Assembly (NCBI GenBank): GCA_020634395.1 | Contig: JACKBU010000005.1 | Location: 62,001 to 126,000 of the forward strand | Source of the DNA: Ardenticatenaceae bacterium | GTDB taxonomy: Bacteria > Chloroflexota > Anaerolineae > Promineifilales > Promineifilaceae | DNA: 64,000 bases | Direction: 5' to 3' | Made by a program: the position numbers and the translations under genes | Shown here: piece after piece, positions 25,962 through 33,607 of the stretch | How positions within the stretch are numbered: position 1 is the first letter of the stretch | Layout: each line of letters begins with the position of its first letter | Notes under the pieces: generated by a model | What the model was told of the DNA's origin: nothing | Seen by the model: only the letters and a program-made list of their open reading frames with translations | Database searches by the model: none

Positions 25962-28673
25962 TTAATTGTTTTCAATCGTCCGTGCTACCAGATCAGGCAC
26001 AATCGCCAGCGCCTCGCCAATTTTGCTGGCGTCGTGGCCGCCGGCCTGGGCCATGTTGGGCCGCCCGCCGCCGCCGCCGCCAACCACTTTGGCCACCTCG
26101 CGCACGATGTCGCCGGCTTTCAGGCCGCGCTTGATCAGATCGTCGGTGACGGTGGCGACGAAGAGCGGTTTGTCGTTTTGGATGACGGCGAAAACGGCCG
26201 TGCCCGTCTTCACCTTATCTCTAAACCAATCCGCCATTTCGCGCATCGTGTCCACATCGGACGCCTCCACCTGGACGGCAAGCACATTGGTTCCGGCGAT
26301 GGTCTGTACCTGGCCCAGCAGTTCGCCAAACTGGTAGCGGGCTAACTTTCGCTGCAACTGCTCGGCATTTTTTTGCAGCGTTTTGTGGTCATCCAGCAGC
26401 GCCTCCAGGCGATTTTCCAGCTCGCCGACGGGCGCGTTCAGCAAATCGGCCAGCCGATCCAGCACGTCCAGCCGCTCGGCGATGAGCGCCTGCGCGCCAC
26501 GACCGGTCACCGCCTCCACCCGCCGGACACCGGCGGCCACGGCCCCTTCGCTGACAAAGCGGAACTGGCCGATGTCGTTGGTCTCGGAGACGTGCAGGCC
26601 GCCGCACAGTTCCATGCTGTAGAACGGTTTGTCGCCATCGCCGCCCAGGGTGATGGTGCGCACGATGTCGCCGTATTTTTCGCCAAAGAGGGCCATTGCC
26701 CCTTTCTCGATGGCTTCCTGCTGGCCCATGTAGCGGACTTTCACCGGGTAATTGGCCAGAATCGCCTGGTTGATGTCGGCTTCGATGGCCGCCAGGGTGG
26801 AATCGTCTACCGCTTTGTCGTGCGAAAAGTCGAAGCGCAGGCGGTCGGGGGCCACCAGCGAGCCTTGTTGCGTGACGTGGTTGCCCAGGTGGGCGCGCAG
26901 TTCGCGGTGGAGGATGTGGGTGGCGGTGTGATTGCGGCGGATGTCGGCACGACGGCCGTCATCGACCACCAGCAGCGCCTCTTGCCCCACGCCAATTTCG
27001 CCCTGCACCACTTCGCCGACATGGACGATGAGGCCGTTCACCGGTTTGCCCATTTTGGTCACCCGAAACTCGGCGCCCGTTTCCGGGATAGAAATGGTGC
27101 CGGTGTCGCTGACCTCGCCGCCCGCTTCCACGTAGAACGGCGTCGCGGCCGTCACAATCTCTGCTTTGTCGCCGGGGCCAATAGTCTGCACGATTTCGCC
27201 GTCGCGGATCAGACCAATCACGTCGGAGCGCAGCCGCGCGCCGATGTAGGGATCGTATTCCACACCGCCGTCTAGCAGGCCCGCTTCCTGCAAATCGGCC
27301 AGCAGGTCGCCGTAGACGCCTGTGCCGCGCTCGTAGGCTTTGAACGCGCCGGAGCCGCTGGCCAGGGCGTGGGCGGCGCGGGCCGCGTTATAGCCCTTCT
27401 CGTCGATGGTGATACCGCGCTCCTTCACCAGGTCGCGCGTGATTTCCAGCGGCAGGCCGTAGGTGGCGTAGAGGTTGAAGGCGGTCTGGCCGTCGATTTC
27501 CTTCTCGCCCTTTTCGTCCATCTCCTCCAGGATAGTAATAAGCTGGCTGAGGGCGGCGTCCAGCGTGCGGGCGAAGCGACGTTCTTCTTGCGTCAGAGTA
27601 TGGCGGATGTGTTCGGCGCGCTGGCGCAGTTCGGGGTAAGCCTCACCCATCTGGTCAATGTAGACCTGGGCCACGTCGGCCAGGAAGGGCTGCTGGAACC
27701 CGATTTGCCGCCCAAAGCGGGCCGCGCGGCGAATAATCATGCGCAAGACGTAGCCCGCGCCGGCCGCGCCGGGCCGGACCCCGTCGGCGATGAGGAAGGT
27801 GGCGGCACGGCCGTGATCCGCGATCACCCGATACCCCACATATTTTTCCTGGCGCTCCTCGGCGGTGTCGCCTAGCATGGCCTGTACCCGGTCCATGGCG
27901 GGAGCGAAGAGATCGTTGTTGTAGTTGACCGGCGTGCCCTGCACCACGCTGGTGATGCGCTCCAACCCCATGCCGGTATCGACGCCGGGTTTGGGCAGCA
28001 GCGTGCGCGTACCGTCTTCGGCCTGATCGTATTGCATGAAAACTAGATTCCACACTTCCAGCCAGCGGTCGCAGTCGTTGTCCAGCAAGACGGAGCAGTC
28101 GGGGCGGCCGCAAGTGCAGGCTTCCGGTCCCCAATCGTAGTGGATCTCGCTGGTGGGGCCGCAAGGACCGACATCGCCCATCATCCAGAAGTTCGTTTTG
28201 TCGCCCATACGCAGGATGTGGCTGGGGGGGACGCCGACTTTGTTGGCCCAGATGTCGTAGGCTTCGTCATCGCTGGTGTGGACGGTGAAGTAGAGTTTGT
28301 CGGCGGGAATCTGGCAGACTTTGGTCATGAAGTCGTAGGCGAAGCGGATAGCGCCCTCTTTGAAATAATCGCCAAAGGAGAAGTTGCCGAGCATTTCAAA
28401 AAAGGTGTGGTGGCGCGGGGAGGGACCGACGTTTTCAAGGTCGTTGTGCTTGCCCTGGACGCGCATGCACTTTTGGGAGGAGGTGGCGCGGGAATACGGC
28501 CGTTTCTCCTTGCCCAAAAACACATCCACAAACTGGTTCATCCCGGCGTTGGTGAACAGCAGGGTAGGGTTGTCGTGCTGCGGCAGCGGCGCGCTGGGCA
28601 CAATTTCGTGGTTTAACTCGTTGAAAAACTCCAAAAATGCCTGTCTAATTTCGTTGCTAGTTGTTGGTTTCAT
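25962..28673 (-). CDS. alaS: Alanyl-tRNA synthetase
   Basis: 903 aa from the ATG giving MKPTTSNE, chosen because GAGGAA sits 5 nt upstream and homologs begin here. It charges tRNA-Ala with alanine. Class II catalytic core at the N-terminus (FTNAGMNQFVDVFLG, KCMRVQGKHNDLENVG, WMMGDVGPCGPTSEIHYD). The editing domain has the Zn site HTATHILHREL and the CGGLHV cysteine. The C-terminal DHHA1 domain has GGGGGGRPNMAQAGG. Length matches the family (about 870-900). Expression is likely set by the attenuator immediately upstream. Confidence 0.97.
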   Translation of the reverse strand: MKPTTSNEIRQAFLEFFNELNHEIVPSAPLPQHDNPTLLFTNAGMNQFVDVFLGKEKRPYSRATSSQKCMRVQGKHNDLENVGPSPRHHTFFEMLGNFSFGDYFKEGAIRFAYDFMTKVCQIPADKLYFTVHTSDDEAYDIWANKVGVPPSHILRMGDKTNFWMMGDVGPCGPTSEIHYDWGPEACTCGRPDCSVLLDNDCDRWLEVWNLVFMQYDQAEDGTRTLLPKPGVDTGMGLERITSVVQGTPVNYNNDLFAPAMDRVQAMLGDTAEERQEKYVGYRVIADHGRAATFLIADGVRPGAAGAGYVLRMIIRRAARFGRQIGFQQPFLADVAQVYIDQMGEAYPELRQRAEHIRHTLTQEERRFARTLDAALSQLITILEEMDEKGEKEIDGQTAFNLYATYGLPLEITRDLVKERGITIDEKGYNAARAAHALASGSGAFKAYERGTGVYGDLLADLQEAGLLDGGVEYDPYIGARLRSDVIGLIRDGEIVQTIGPGDKAEIVTAATPFYVEAGGEVSDTGTISIPETGAEFRVTKMGKPVNGLIVHVGEVVQGEIGVGQEALLVVDDGRRADIRRNHTATHILHRELRAHLGNHVTQQGSLVAPDRLRFDFSHDKAVDDSTLAAIEADINQAILANYPVKVRYMGQQEAIEKGAMALFGEKYGDIVRTITLGGDGDKPFYSMELCGGLHVSETNDIGQFRFVSEGAVAAGVRRVEAVTGRGAQALIAERLDVLDRLADLLNAPVGELENRLEALLDDHKTLQKNAEQLQRKLARYQFGELLGQVQTIAGTNVLAVQVEASDVDTMREMADWFRDKVKTGTAVFAVIQNDKPLFVATVTDDLIKRGLKAGDIVREVAKVVGGGGGGRPNMAQAGGHDASKIGEALAIVPDLVARTIENN

Positions 28674-28699
28674 CTGTTCCTCGCTAGAGATTGGAGACT

Positions 28700-28745
28700 G
28701 GAGATTAGAGATTGCCATAGACACAACCTCAAATCTCTGATCTCT
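28700..28745. repeat. Imperfect inverted repeat (AGAGATT-rich) between attenuator and alaS
   Basis: GGAGATTAGAGATT pairs with AATCTCTGATCTCT at 12 of 14 positions across an 18-nt loop, with neighbouring AGAGATTGGAGACT repeats. It lies between the attenuator terminator and the alaS ribosome site and could fold in the mRNA. No T-tract follows. Confidence 0.5.
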
Positions 28746-28762
28746 TGAAATTTTACCTTGAC

Positions 28763-28800
28763 AATAAAAAACCGCCAGACTGAGTAATCGGTCTGGCGGT
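28763..28800 (-). terminator. Attenuator terminator (regions 3:4) of alaS
   Basis: On the minus strand ACCGCCAGAC pairs with GTCTGGCGGT around a 10-nt loop, then TTTTTTATTG. It lies about 90 nt upstream of alaS, in its leader, and no gene ends before it except the alanine-rich leader peptide. Its 5' arm region (CCAGACCGAT, plus-strand 28787-28796) is also perfectly complementary over 10 nt to ATCGGTCTGG in the leader (plus-strand 28846-28855). Confidence 0.85.
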
Positions 28801-28828
28801 CGTTGGCTTACGGTAAAGAAACTTTGAA

Positions 28829-28915
28829 TCAGGCAGCGCAACAATCCAGACCGATGGTCTGGCTGGCAGCAGCGGCGGCGCTGGTGGTTGTTGGGTGCAG
28901 ATTCAGGCGTTTCAT
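28829..28915 (-). CDS. Alanine-rich leader peptide of alaS attenuator (28 aa)
   Basis: The frame starts at the ATG giving MKRLNLHP (an in-frame ATG at 28924 lies inside the -10 box and is unlikely to be transcribed). It carries five consecutive Ala codons, GCC GCC GCT GCT GCC (28865-28879), and ends with two more Ala codons directly before TGA. Just 2 nt after the Ala run begins hairpin arm CCAGACC (28856-28862), which pairs with GGTCTGG (28846-28852). Stalling at Ala codons would mask this arm and free ATCGGTCTGG to pair with the terminator arm, so low Ala-tRNA would raise alaS expression. The logic matches classic trp/phe attenuation. Peptide expression itself is inferred. Confidence 0.8.
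   Translation of the reverse strand: MKRLNLHPTTTSAAAAASQTIGLDCCAA
28846..28862 (-). promoter_or_regulatory. Hairpin 1:2 and antiterminator strand of the alaS leader
   Basis: CCAGACC-ATC-GGTCTGG forms a 7-bp hairpin (regions 1 and 2). The second strand with its flank, ATCGGTCTGG, is a perfect 10-nt complement of CCAGACCGAT at plus-strand 28787-28796 (region 3). The 1:2 and 2:3 pairings exclude each other, and 2:3 excludes the terminator. Confidence 0.8.
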
Positions 28916-28922
28916 GGTGGGC

Positions 28923-28951
28923 ATGGTAACAAAGTGAGCCTGGTTTGTCAA
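28923..28951 (-). promoter_or_regulatory. Promoter of the alaS leader, predicted leaderless transcript
   Basis: Minus-strand TTGACA, 17-bp spacer, TACCAT. Only 7 nt separate the -10 box from the ATG at 28915, so transcription should begin at or near that ATG. The same 7-nt distance is seen for higB. Confidence 0.7.
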
Positions 28952-29247
28952 TGGACCGTGTAAGGTTGAATGTGGGCTAGAGCTTCGATGGATTGGCTGG
29001 CGTCCCAGAGGTCAACGGCCGTTTGCAAATTCAGCCACATCTGTGGAGAAGTGTTGGTAAATTTGCCCAGGCGCAATGCCATATCCGCAGTAATACTGCG
29101 CTTTTCATTGACAAGCTGGTTGATAGACCGGCGCGAGACACCTAATTTCTCTGCCAGCTCTCCCTGTGTCAGGTTTAGTTCAACTAAAATATCTTCCCGA
29201 ATAAATTCACCGGGGTGCGTCGGACGATTTTCAGGTATTAACATCAT
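28948..29247 (-). CDS. higA: HigA-type antitoxin (XRE helix-turn-helix)
   Basis: 99 aa from the first of two adjacent ATGs, with GGGAG 6 nt upstream. HTH of the HigA/VapI class: RPTHPGEFIREDILVELNLTQGELAEKLGVSRRSINQLVNEKR, then ITADMALRLGKFTNTSPQMWLNLQ. It neutralises the HigB toxin and represses the operon. It lies 87 bp downstream of the toxin gene, the toxin-first order typical of higBA. It borders the alaS leader promoter, which overlaps its 3' end. Confidence 0.88.
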   Translation of the reverse strand: MMLIPENRPTHPGEFIREDILVELNLTQGELAEKLGVSRRSINQLVNEKRSITADMALRLGKFTNTSPQMWLNLQTAVDLWDASQSIEALAHIQPYTVH

Positions 29248-29334
29248 TACATTCTCCCACAGATGGGTGGGAACCCTCAGCAACAGATTTTCCTTTGCTG
29301 AGAGTCCCCGTTTTGATCAATTCTTCATTCCAAA

Positions 29335-29619
29335 TCAAGCGTGATAATCTTCAAAATAAACGTCGTAAGCGTGCCCCTCCATCCATTCAAAGGTTATGCG
29401 CCACTGAGAGTTTACCCAAATCGCGTACCGAGTCGGCTCAAATCCTTGTAACGCATGAAGCTGATTGGATGGTGGGAACCACAAATCTTCTAGCTTTACA
29501 GCGGCACTCAGTAACTCTAATCGTCTCCTGGCCTTTTTTGCCAGATTGATGTCCAGTCGTTGTACCCGTCTACCATTGAATATATCCTCCGTCCGTTTGT
29601 CACGAAATGAGTTGATCAT
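29335..29619 (-). CDS. higB: HigB-type toxin (RelE/ParE fold mRNA interferase)
   Basis: 94 aa from ATG (MINSFRDKRTEDIF). It shows the HigB signature: FRDKRTEDIFNGRRV, the ARRRLELLSAA helix, FPPSNQLHALQGF, YAIWVNSQWRITFEW and a C-terminal YFEDYH. Predicted to cleave mRNA on the ribosome. It precedes the antitoxin and has its own strong promoter with the -10 box 7 nt from the ATG. Confidence 0.88.
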   Translation of the reverse strand: MINSFRDKRTEDIFNGRRVQRLDINLAKKARRRLELLSAAVKLEDLWFPPSNQLHALQGFEPTRYAIWVNSQWRITFEWMEGHAYDVYFEDYHA

Positions 29620-29626
29620 GCAGGGC

Positions 29627-29659
29627 ATTGTAACCAGTATGATTACACATGTCAAGTGT
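29627..29659 (-). promoter_or_regulatory. higBA promoter with overlapping palindromic operator
   Basis: Minus-strand TTGACA (29650-29655), 17-bp spacer, TACAAT (29627-29632). The 15-bp near-palindrome ACACATGTCAAGTGT (29645-29659) covers the -35 box, a plausible HigA operator for autorepression. The ATG is 7 nt after the -10, so the mRNA is probably leaderless. Confidence 0.65.
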
Positions 29660-29796
29660 GCGACCAAGGGATCTATGATGAATCTGGCAGCATGAGTATG
29701 TCCTTAATGCTGGGGGTCCATTTATGCAAATCCAAGATTTGGCCTTTAAGGTTTAGGCACACTAAAACATATAAGAAATTTGATATGGAGGCAAAG

Positions 29797-30195
29797 ATGA
29801 CGCAAAAAATCCAGAAAACAGACCAGGAATGGCGCGAGCAATTAACGCCGGAGCAGTATCACATCACTCGCGAGAAGGGGACGGAACGGCCGTTTACCGG
29901 CGCCTACTATCACAACAAAGAAAAGGGCACCTACCACTGCGTGGCCTGCGGCGCGGAACTGTTTAGCTCCGAGCAAAAATATGATTCTGGCTCTGGCTGG
30001 CCCAGCTTTTGGCAGCCGGCCAACGAGGAAAACGTGGATTTAGCCGAAGACCGCAGCCACTTCATGACGCGTACAGAGGTGACGTGCAGCCAGTGCGGCG
30101 CGCATTTGGGCCACGTCTTCGACGATGGGCCGCAGCCGACAGGCCTGCGTTACTGCATTAATTCAGCGGCGCTGGATTTTGAGAAAGAGGATTGA
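29797..30195 (+). CDS. msrB: Peptide-methionine (R)-S-oxide reductase MsrB
   Basis: 132 aa from the ATG giving MTQKIQKTD, which has GGAGG 6 nt upstream. It reduces methionine R-sulfoxide in proteins. It has Zn-binding CVACG and CSQCG pairs, the GSGWPSFWQP motif, GHVFDDGP and the catalytic Cys in LRYCINSAAL. Length is normal for stand-alone MsrB. There is no MsrA fusion. No clear promoter is seen in the 177-bp divergent spacer to higB. Confidence 0.95.
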   Translation: MTQKIQKTDQEWREQLTPEQYHITREKGTERPFTGAYYHNKEKGTYHCVACGAELFSSEQKYDSGSGWPSFWQPANEENVDLAEDRSHFMTRTEVTCSQCGAHLGHVFDDGPQPTGLRYCINSAALDFEKED

Positions 30196-30282
30196 AGGGA
30201 GGGTTAGGTAGGTTGGTTAGGTTGGTTAAGTTGGTTGTGAGCTATCCAACCAACCATCAAACCATCAAACCAACCAACCCTC
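30196..30282. repeat. TTGGT/ACCAA inverted simple-sequence block between convergent genes
   Basis: The left half is runs of GGTTGGTT/GGTTAGG and the right half AACCAACC/AAACCATC, giving a long imperfect inverted repeat. It sits exactly between the converging msrB and glycosyltransferase genes and may act as a bidirectional terminator. It resembles the block at 23802-23885. Confidence 0.6.
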
Positions 30283-31461
30283 TTACAACTCTGCCAGGAA
30301 CACGGCCGTTTCCTGCGCAATCTTGTCCCACGTAAACAAATCCGCGACCTGGGCGGCGTGCTGGCCGAGTTTGGCGCGCAGGTCGGGGCTGGCGATGAGG
30401 GTTTGTACGGCCGTGGCCAGCCCGGCGGCATCATCTGGCGCTACCAGCCAGACGTTTTCGCCGTGAACCAGTTCGGGCGTGGGCGTGGCAGGGGCGGTGG
30501 TGAGCAACGGCCGTCCGTGAGCCAGCACCGCCATTAACGTCCCGCGCCGCAGCGACACCCCATCACGGTAAGGCATCACCATCAAATCGGCCGCGTGCAG
30601 AAAGGTGGACACGCGCTGGTCGGGCTGGAAACCCGTCCAGTGCACGCGCTCTTCCAACCCCAGTTCGCGGATCAGCGCCTTGAGCTGGTCCAGAAAAGAT
30701 TGGTTGTTGGCCGGGTCGCTGCTGCCCGTTTGCCCCCCGATGAAAACAAGATGGACATTCTTCTCCAGGCGAGCGAGGGCGTGCAGCAAAGTGTCCGCTC
30801 CTTTGCTTTCGTTGAGGAAGCCAAAATAGCCAAGCAAACAGTCGCCGGGCTGCAAGCCCAGCAGATCACGGGCTTCCTGGAGTTCTACGTGGTTGGGAGT
30901 GTAAGTGGTGATGTTGCTGCCAATGGGAATCTGGCGAACCGGTGTACGGGTGCTGGCCGTCAGCGCCTCATAGTCGGCGCGGTTGGTAACGATGGTTCCG
31001 TGGGCGTATTTGGCCATCAGGTTGACGGCCGTTTGGCGCAGCGGCCCGGCTTTGGGGAACAGGTACGGAACGCGCAAATCGTGAAAGGTGACGGCCGTTT
31101 TGGCGACTCCTTTCAACCGCCAGGGGAGCAGGTTGATGGCCGCGCTGCGCATGTTGTAAGCGGCTGCCTGGTACTGGATGTTGACCACGTCTAGGTTATA
31201 GCGCAGCACCACGTCGGCAACTTGGGAAACGGCCGTCCAGCGCCACTTCTTTACGTTGGGGTGCAGCTGAACAAAACCGAGGTCTACCGGCTCTAACAAA
31301 CTTTGCCAGCGACGGCGGGCGTCAAACGGTCGTGCCTGGCGGTCGGTGATGATGTGTATCTCATGGTGCAAATTGGCCAGCGCCCGGGCCAGTTCTTGCG
31401 TGAAGGCTCCCACCCCCCCCTCCATAGGCGGATACTCACCCGTTACCAGGCCAATTTTCAT
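30283..31461 (-). CDS. Glycosyltransferase family 4
   Basis: 392 aa, GT-B fold. N-terminal acceptor lobe (MKIGLVTGEYPPMEGGVGAFTQELARAL), C-terminal donor lobe with LLGYFGFLNESKGADTLLHALARL, VHLVFIGG, and the EX7E-like region VMPYRDGVSLRRGTLMAVLAHGRPLLTT. It transfers a nucleotide sugar to a glycan or lipid; donor unknown. It lies in a run of minus-strand envelope and polysaccharide genes (GT2, phosphohexomutase, gmd, murA). Confidence 0.9.
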   Translation of the reverse strand: MKIGLVTGEYPPMEGGVGAFTQELARALANLHHEIHIITDRQARPFDARRRWQSLLEPVDLGFVQLHPNVKKWRWTAVSQVADVVLRYNLDVVNIQYQAAAYNMRSAAINLLPWRLKGVAKTAVTFHDLRVPYLFPKAGPLRQTAVNLMAKYAHGTIVTNRADYEALTASTRTPVRQIPIGSNITTYTPNHVELQEARDLLGLQPGDCLLGYFGFLNESKGADTLLHALARLEKNVHLVFIGGQTGSSDPANNQSFLDQLKALIRELGLEERVHWTGFQPDQRVSTFLHAADLMVMPYRDGVSLRRGTLMAVLAHGRPLLTTAPATPTPELVHGENVWLVAPDDAAGLATAVQTLIASPDLRAKLGQHAAQVADLFTWDKIAQETAVFLAEL

Positions 31462-31476
31462 GACACAATCCGGTGA

Positions 31477-31833
31477 TCAGGCAATATACGAGTCGTAGGC
31501 GCTGGGGACCGGGTGGCCGCGCCAACGCAAGAGAGACAAGGCATAAGTGCGGCGCAGCGTCACAAAGTCAGCTTTTTGATGCATCAAATCCTGTTTTTTA
31601 GGTTCTGGCCAGTCGCCATCGGCGACACGCATCAGGTCCAGATCTCCCAGGGCATTGAGGCCCAGCAGTTCTTCGTGAAATGCTTCTGGCACTTTGCTCA
31701 ATGAGGGCGGCAGCCCCACTTTAATGGACTGCAAGAGAACTTCCTCCAGCGGCCAGTTAGATGCCTGCGCGATGCGCTGCAAGTCGTCGTACATGTGCTC
31801 TGGAATTTCAACCGTGATTTTTTTGCCCTTCAT
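31477..31833 (-). CDS. Hypothetical small protein with ribbon-helix-helix-like N-terminus
   Basis: 118 aa. The N-terminal KKITVEIPEHMYDDLQRIAQASNWPLEEVLLQSI resembles a CopG/RHH DNA-binding strand-helix-helix. The rest (PKKQDLMHQKADFVTLRRTYALSLLRWRGH) is basic and unassigned. It could be an orphan antitoxin: no toxin gene is adjacent, and the downstream neighbour is a glycosyltransferase 15 bp away. Function not recognised. Confidence 0.6.
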   Translation of the reverse strand: MKGKKITVEIPEHMYDDLQRIAQASNWPLEEVLLQSIKVGLPPSLSKVPEAFHEELLGLNALGDLDLMRVADGDWPEPKKQDLMHQKADFVTLRRTYALSLLRWRGHPVPSAYDSYIA

Positions 31834-31883
31834 CCACTACCTCCTGTGCATCGGTACTATCGTGCCGACTCTGGTTCATTAAT

Positions 31884-32825
31884 TTAATAACCGGCGGGGT
31901 GCAGGCCGGAACGCAGGATGGCCCAGTAAGCCTGAACCCGCTGGCGGCGTAACGGCCGTTTATGGCCCAACACGCCCTTGAATCCTTCCAAAATAAGCTG
32001 CAAAAAATAGTTTATCAACAAGAACAAGCGTAACAGGCTTGCCGCCAATCGGCTATGGTACTTTCGAAAGTAACGCAGCTTGGCTTGTTGAAAATTAATA
32101 TGCCGGGCCACAACTGCCTGCTCACTACTTTTGCCTTCGTAGTGGATGATTTGTGCCTCTGGCAGATAGACAATGCGCCAGCCGGCGGCTTTGATGCGCC
32201 GGCACCAATCCAACTCCTCCGAATACATGAAGTAGGCTTCGTCCAGTCCACCCACCGCTTCCACTACGGCACTGGGAGCCATCATGCAGGCTCCGGTCAC
32301 CCAATCCACTTCCGCGGTCTGCTGGTCAGGTACGTCGCGAACGTAATACCGGTCCAACAGGCTGCCGGGAGCCATGGATTCCAGCCAGGTGCTTTCAAAA
32401 AAAGCGGTGGCCAGGGTGGGAAACCGCCGCCGCGATGACTGCACGGAGCCATCGGCATTTAACAGCTGGGGGCCAACAACGCCGACGTCAGGGTGGTCTT
32501 GCAGATATGTAAGCAGCGTTGCCAGCGCCTGTCCAACCACTACTGTGTCCGGATTGAGGAGTAGTATATAACGGCCGTTTGCTTTGGCAATGCCTAAATT
32601 GTTTCCGCGTGGAAAACCAACGTTTTCCGCGCAGGCGATCAGCGTCACCCAGGGGAAATCGGCTGCCAGCATGGCGGCGCTGCCATCCCCAGAGGCGCTG
32701 TCCACGACGATGACTTCCAGGTCCAGGTCGGCGCGGTTCCGATCAATGGACTCCAGGCCGGCGCGCAGCAGGTCCCGGACGTTCCAGTTGACAATGATGA
32801 TCGAGAGGTCCGGGGGCTGGTTCAT
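31884..32825 (-). CDS. Glycosyltransferase family 2 (rhamnosyltransferase-like)
   Basis: 313 aa, GT-A fold: DLSIIIVNWNVRDLLRAGLESI, EVIVVDSASGDGSAAML, the GRYILLLNPDTVV metal-binding region, and EVDWVTGACMMAPSAVVEAVGGLDEAYFMYSEELDWCRR. The C-terminus is basic with a hydrophobic stretch (LLIN YFLQLILEG region). It shares an ATGA overlap with tatD upstream, showing cotranscription. Sugar donor unknown. Confidence 0.9.
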   Translation of the reverse strand: MNQPPDLSIIIVNWNVRDLLRAGLESIDRNRADLDLEVIVVDSASGDGSAAMLAADFPWVTLIACAENVGFPRGNNLGIAKANGRYILLLNPDTVVVGQALATLLTYLQDHPDVGVVGPQLLNADGSVQSSRRRFPTLATAFFESTWLESMAPGSLLDRYYVRDVPDQQTAEVDWVTGACMMAPSAVVEAVGGLDEAYFMYSEELDWCRRIKAAGWRIVYLPEAQIIHYEGKSSEQAVVARHINFQQAKLRYFRKYHSRLAASLLRLFLLINYFLQLILEGFKGVLGHKRPLRRQRVQAYWAILRSGLHPAGY

Positions 32826-33607
32826 GCGGCTGCGGGTAAACGAAACAGGCGGCGGGCGTTGGCCGTGGTATGTTGAGCGATAACGGCCGTTTCCACACCT
32901 CTTTCTGCGGCAATGCGCTCGGCCACATAAGTAACATACGCCGGCTGGTTGCGCTTGCCCCGGTATGGCTGCGGGGTCAGGTAAGGCGCATCGGTTTCGA
33001 CGAGAAGGCGATCCAGGGGCGTCCGGCGCACAATGTCGCGCAGGTCGTCGGCTTTCTTAAAAGTCACCGGGCCAGTAAAGCCGAGGTAAAATCCCATTTC
33101 CAACGCCGCCTGGGCCATAGTCCAATCGCCGGAGAAGGAATGCAGCACGCCGGGGTTTTCGCGGCCTGCCAGCGGTGAGGCCGCCAGCAGGCGGACAACG
33201 TCGGCGCTTGAGTCGCGGTTGTGGATGATCACCGGCAGGTTTAGTTCGGCGGCCAGTTCGAGCTGTTGAGCCAGGGCTTCGTGCTGCACGTCATGGGGCG
33301 CATCGTCCCAATAGTAATCCAGCCCAATTTCGCCAATCGCCACGACTTTGGGGCGGGCGGCGGCCGTGCGCACGGCCGTCAACCAATCGCCAGTCCAGTT
33401 GGCGCAGGAATTGGGATGGATGCCTACGGCGGCGAACACCCCATCATGCTGTTGGGCCAGGTCGGTAACGGCCGTTATATTTTCCAGATCAATCGCCGGC
33501 ACCACGATTTGCGATACGCTTGCCGCGGCCGCACGTTGGATAACGGCCGTGCGGTCGCCGTCAAACTGAGGCATATCCAGGTGGCAGTGCGTGTCGATCA
33601 GGTCCAT
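32822..33607 (-). CDS. tatD: TatD-family metal-dependent hydrolase
   Basis: 261 aa. Metal ligands: DTHCHLD (residues 5-11), GEIGLDYYW, PVIIHNRDS, VLHSFSGD and LLVETDAPYLTP. The family has 3'-5' DNase and other hydrolase activities. It overlaps the GT2 gene by 4 bp (ATGA) and the thioesterase gene upstream by 1 bp (TGATG), so translation is probably coupled. Confidence 0.93.
   Translation of the reverse strand: MDLIDTHCHLDMPQFDGDRTAVIQRAAAASVSQIVVPAIDLENITAVTDLAQQHDGVFAAVGIHPNSCANWTGDWLTAVRTAAARPKVVAIGEIGLDYYWDDAPHDVQHEALAQQLELAAELNLPVIIHNRDSSADVVRLLAASPLAGRENPGVLHSFSGDWTMAQAALEMGFYLGFTGPVTFKKADDLRDIVRRTPLDRLLVETDAPYLTPQPYRGKRNQPAYVTYVAERIAAERGVETAVIAQHTTANARRLFRLPAAA

Noticed and set aside
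28674..28844. N-terminal extension of alaS to 28844
   Set aside because: It would run through the terminator hairpin and AGAGATT repeats; homologs begin at the ATG with GAGGAA upstream.
28923..28924. Earlier ATG (MPTMKRL) for the alaS leader peptide
   Set aside because: It overlaps the -10 hexamer, so it should not be transcribed.
28674..28951. T-box riboswitch before alaS
   Set aside because: No AGGGTGGnACCGCG-like antiterminator bulge or specifier-loop layout; the Ala-codon leader explains the structure better.
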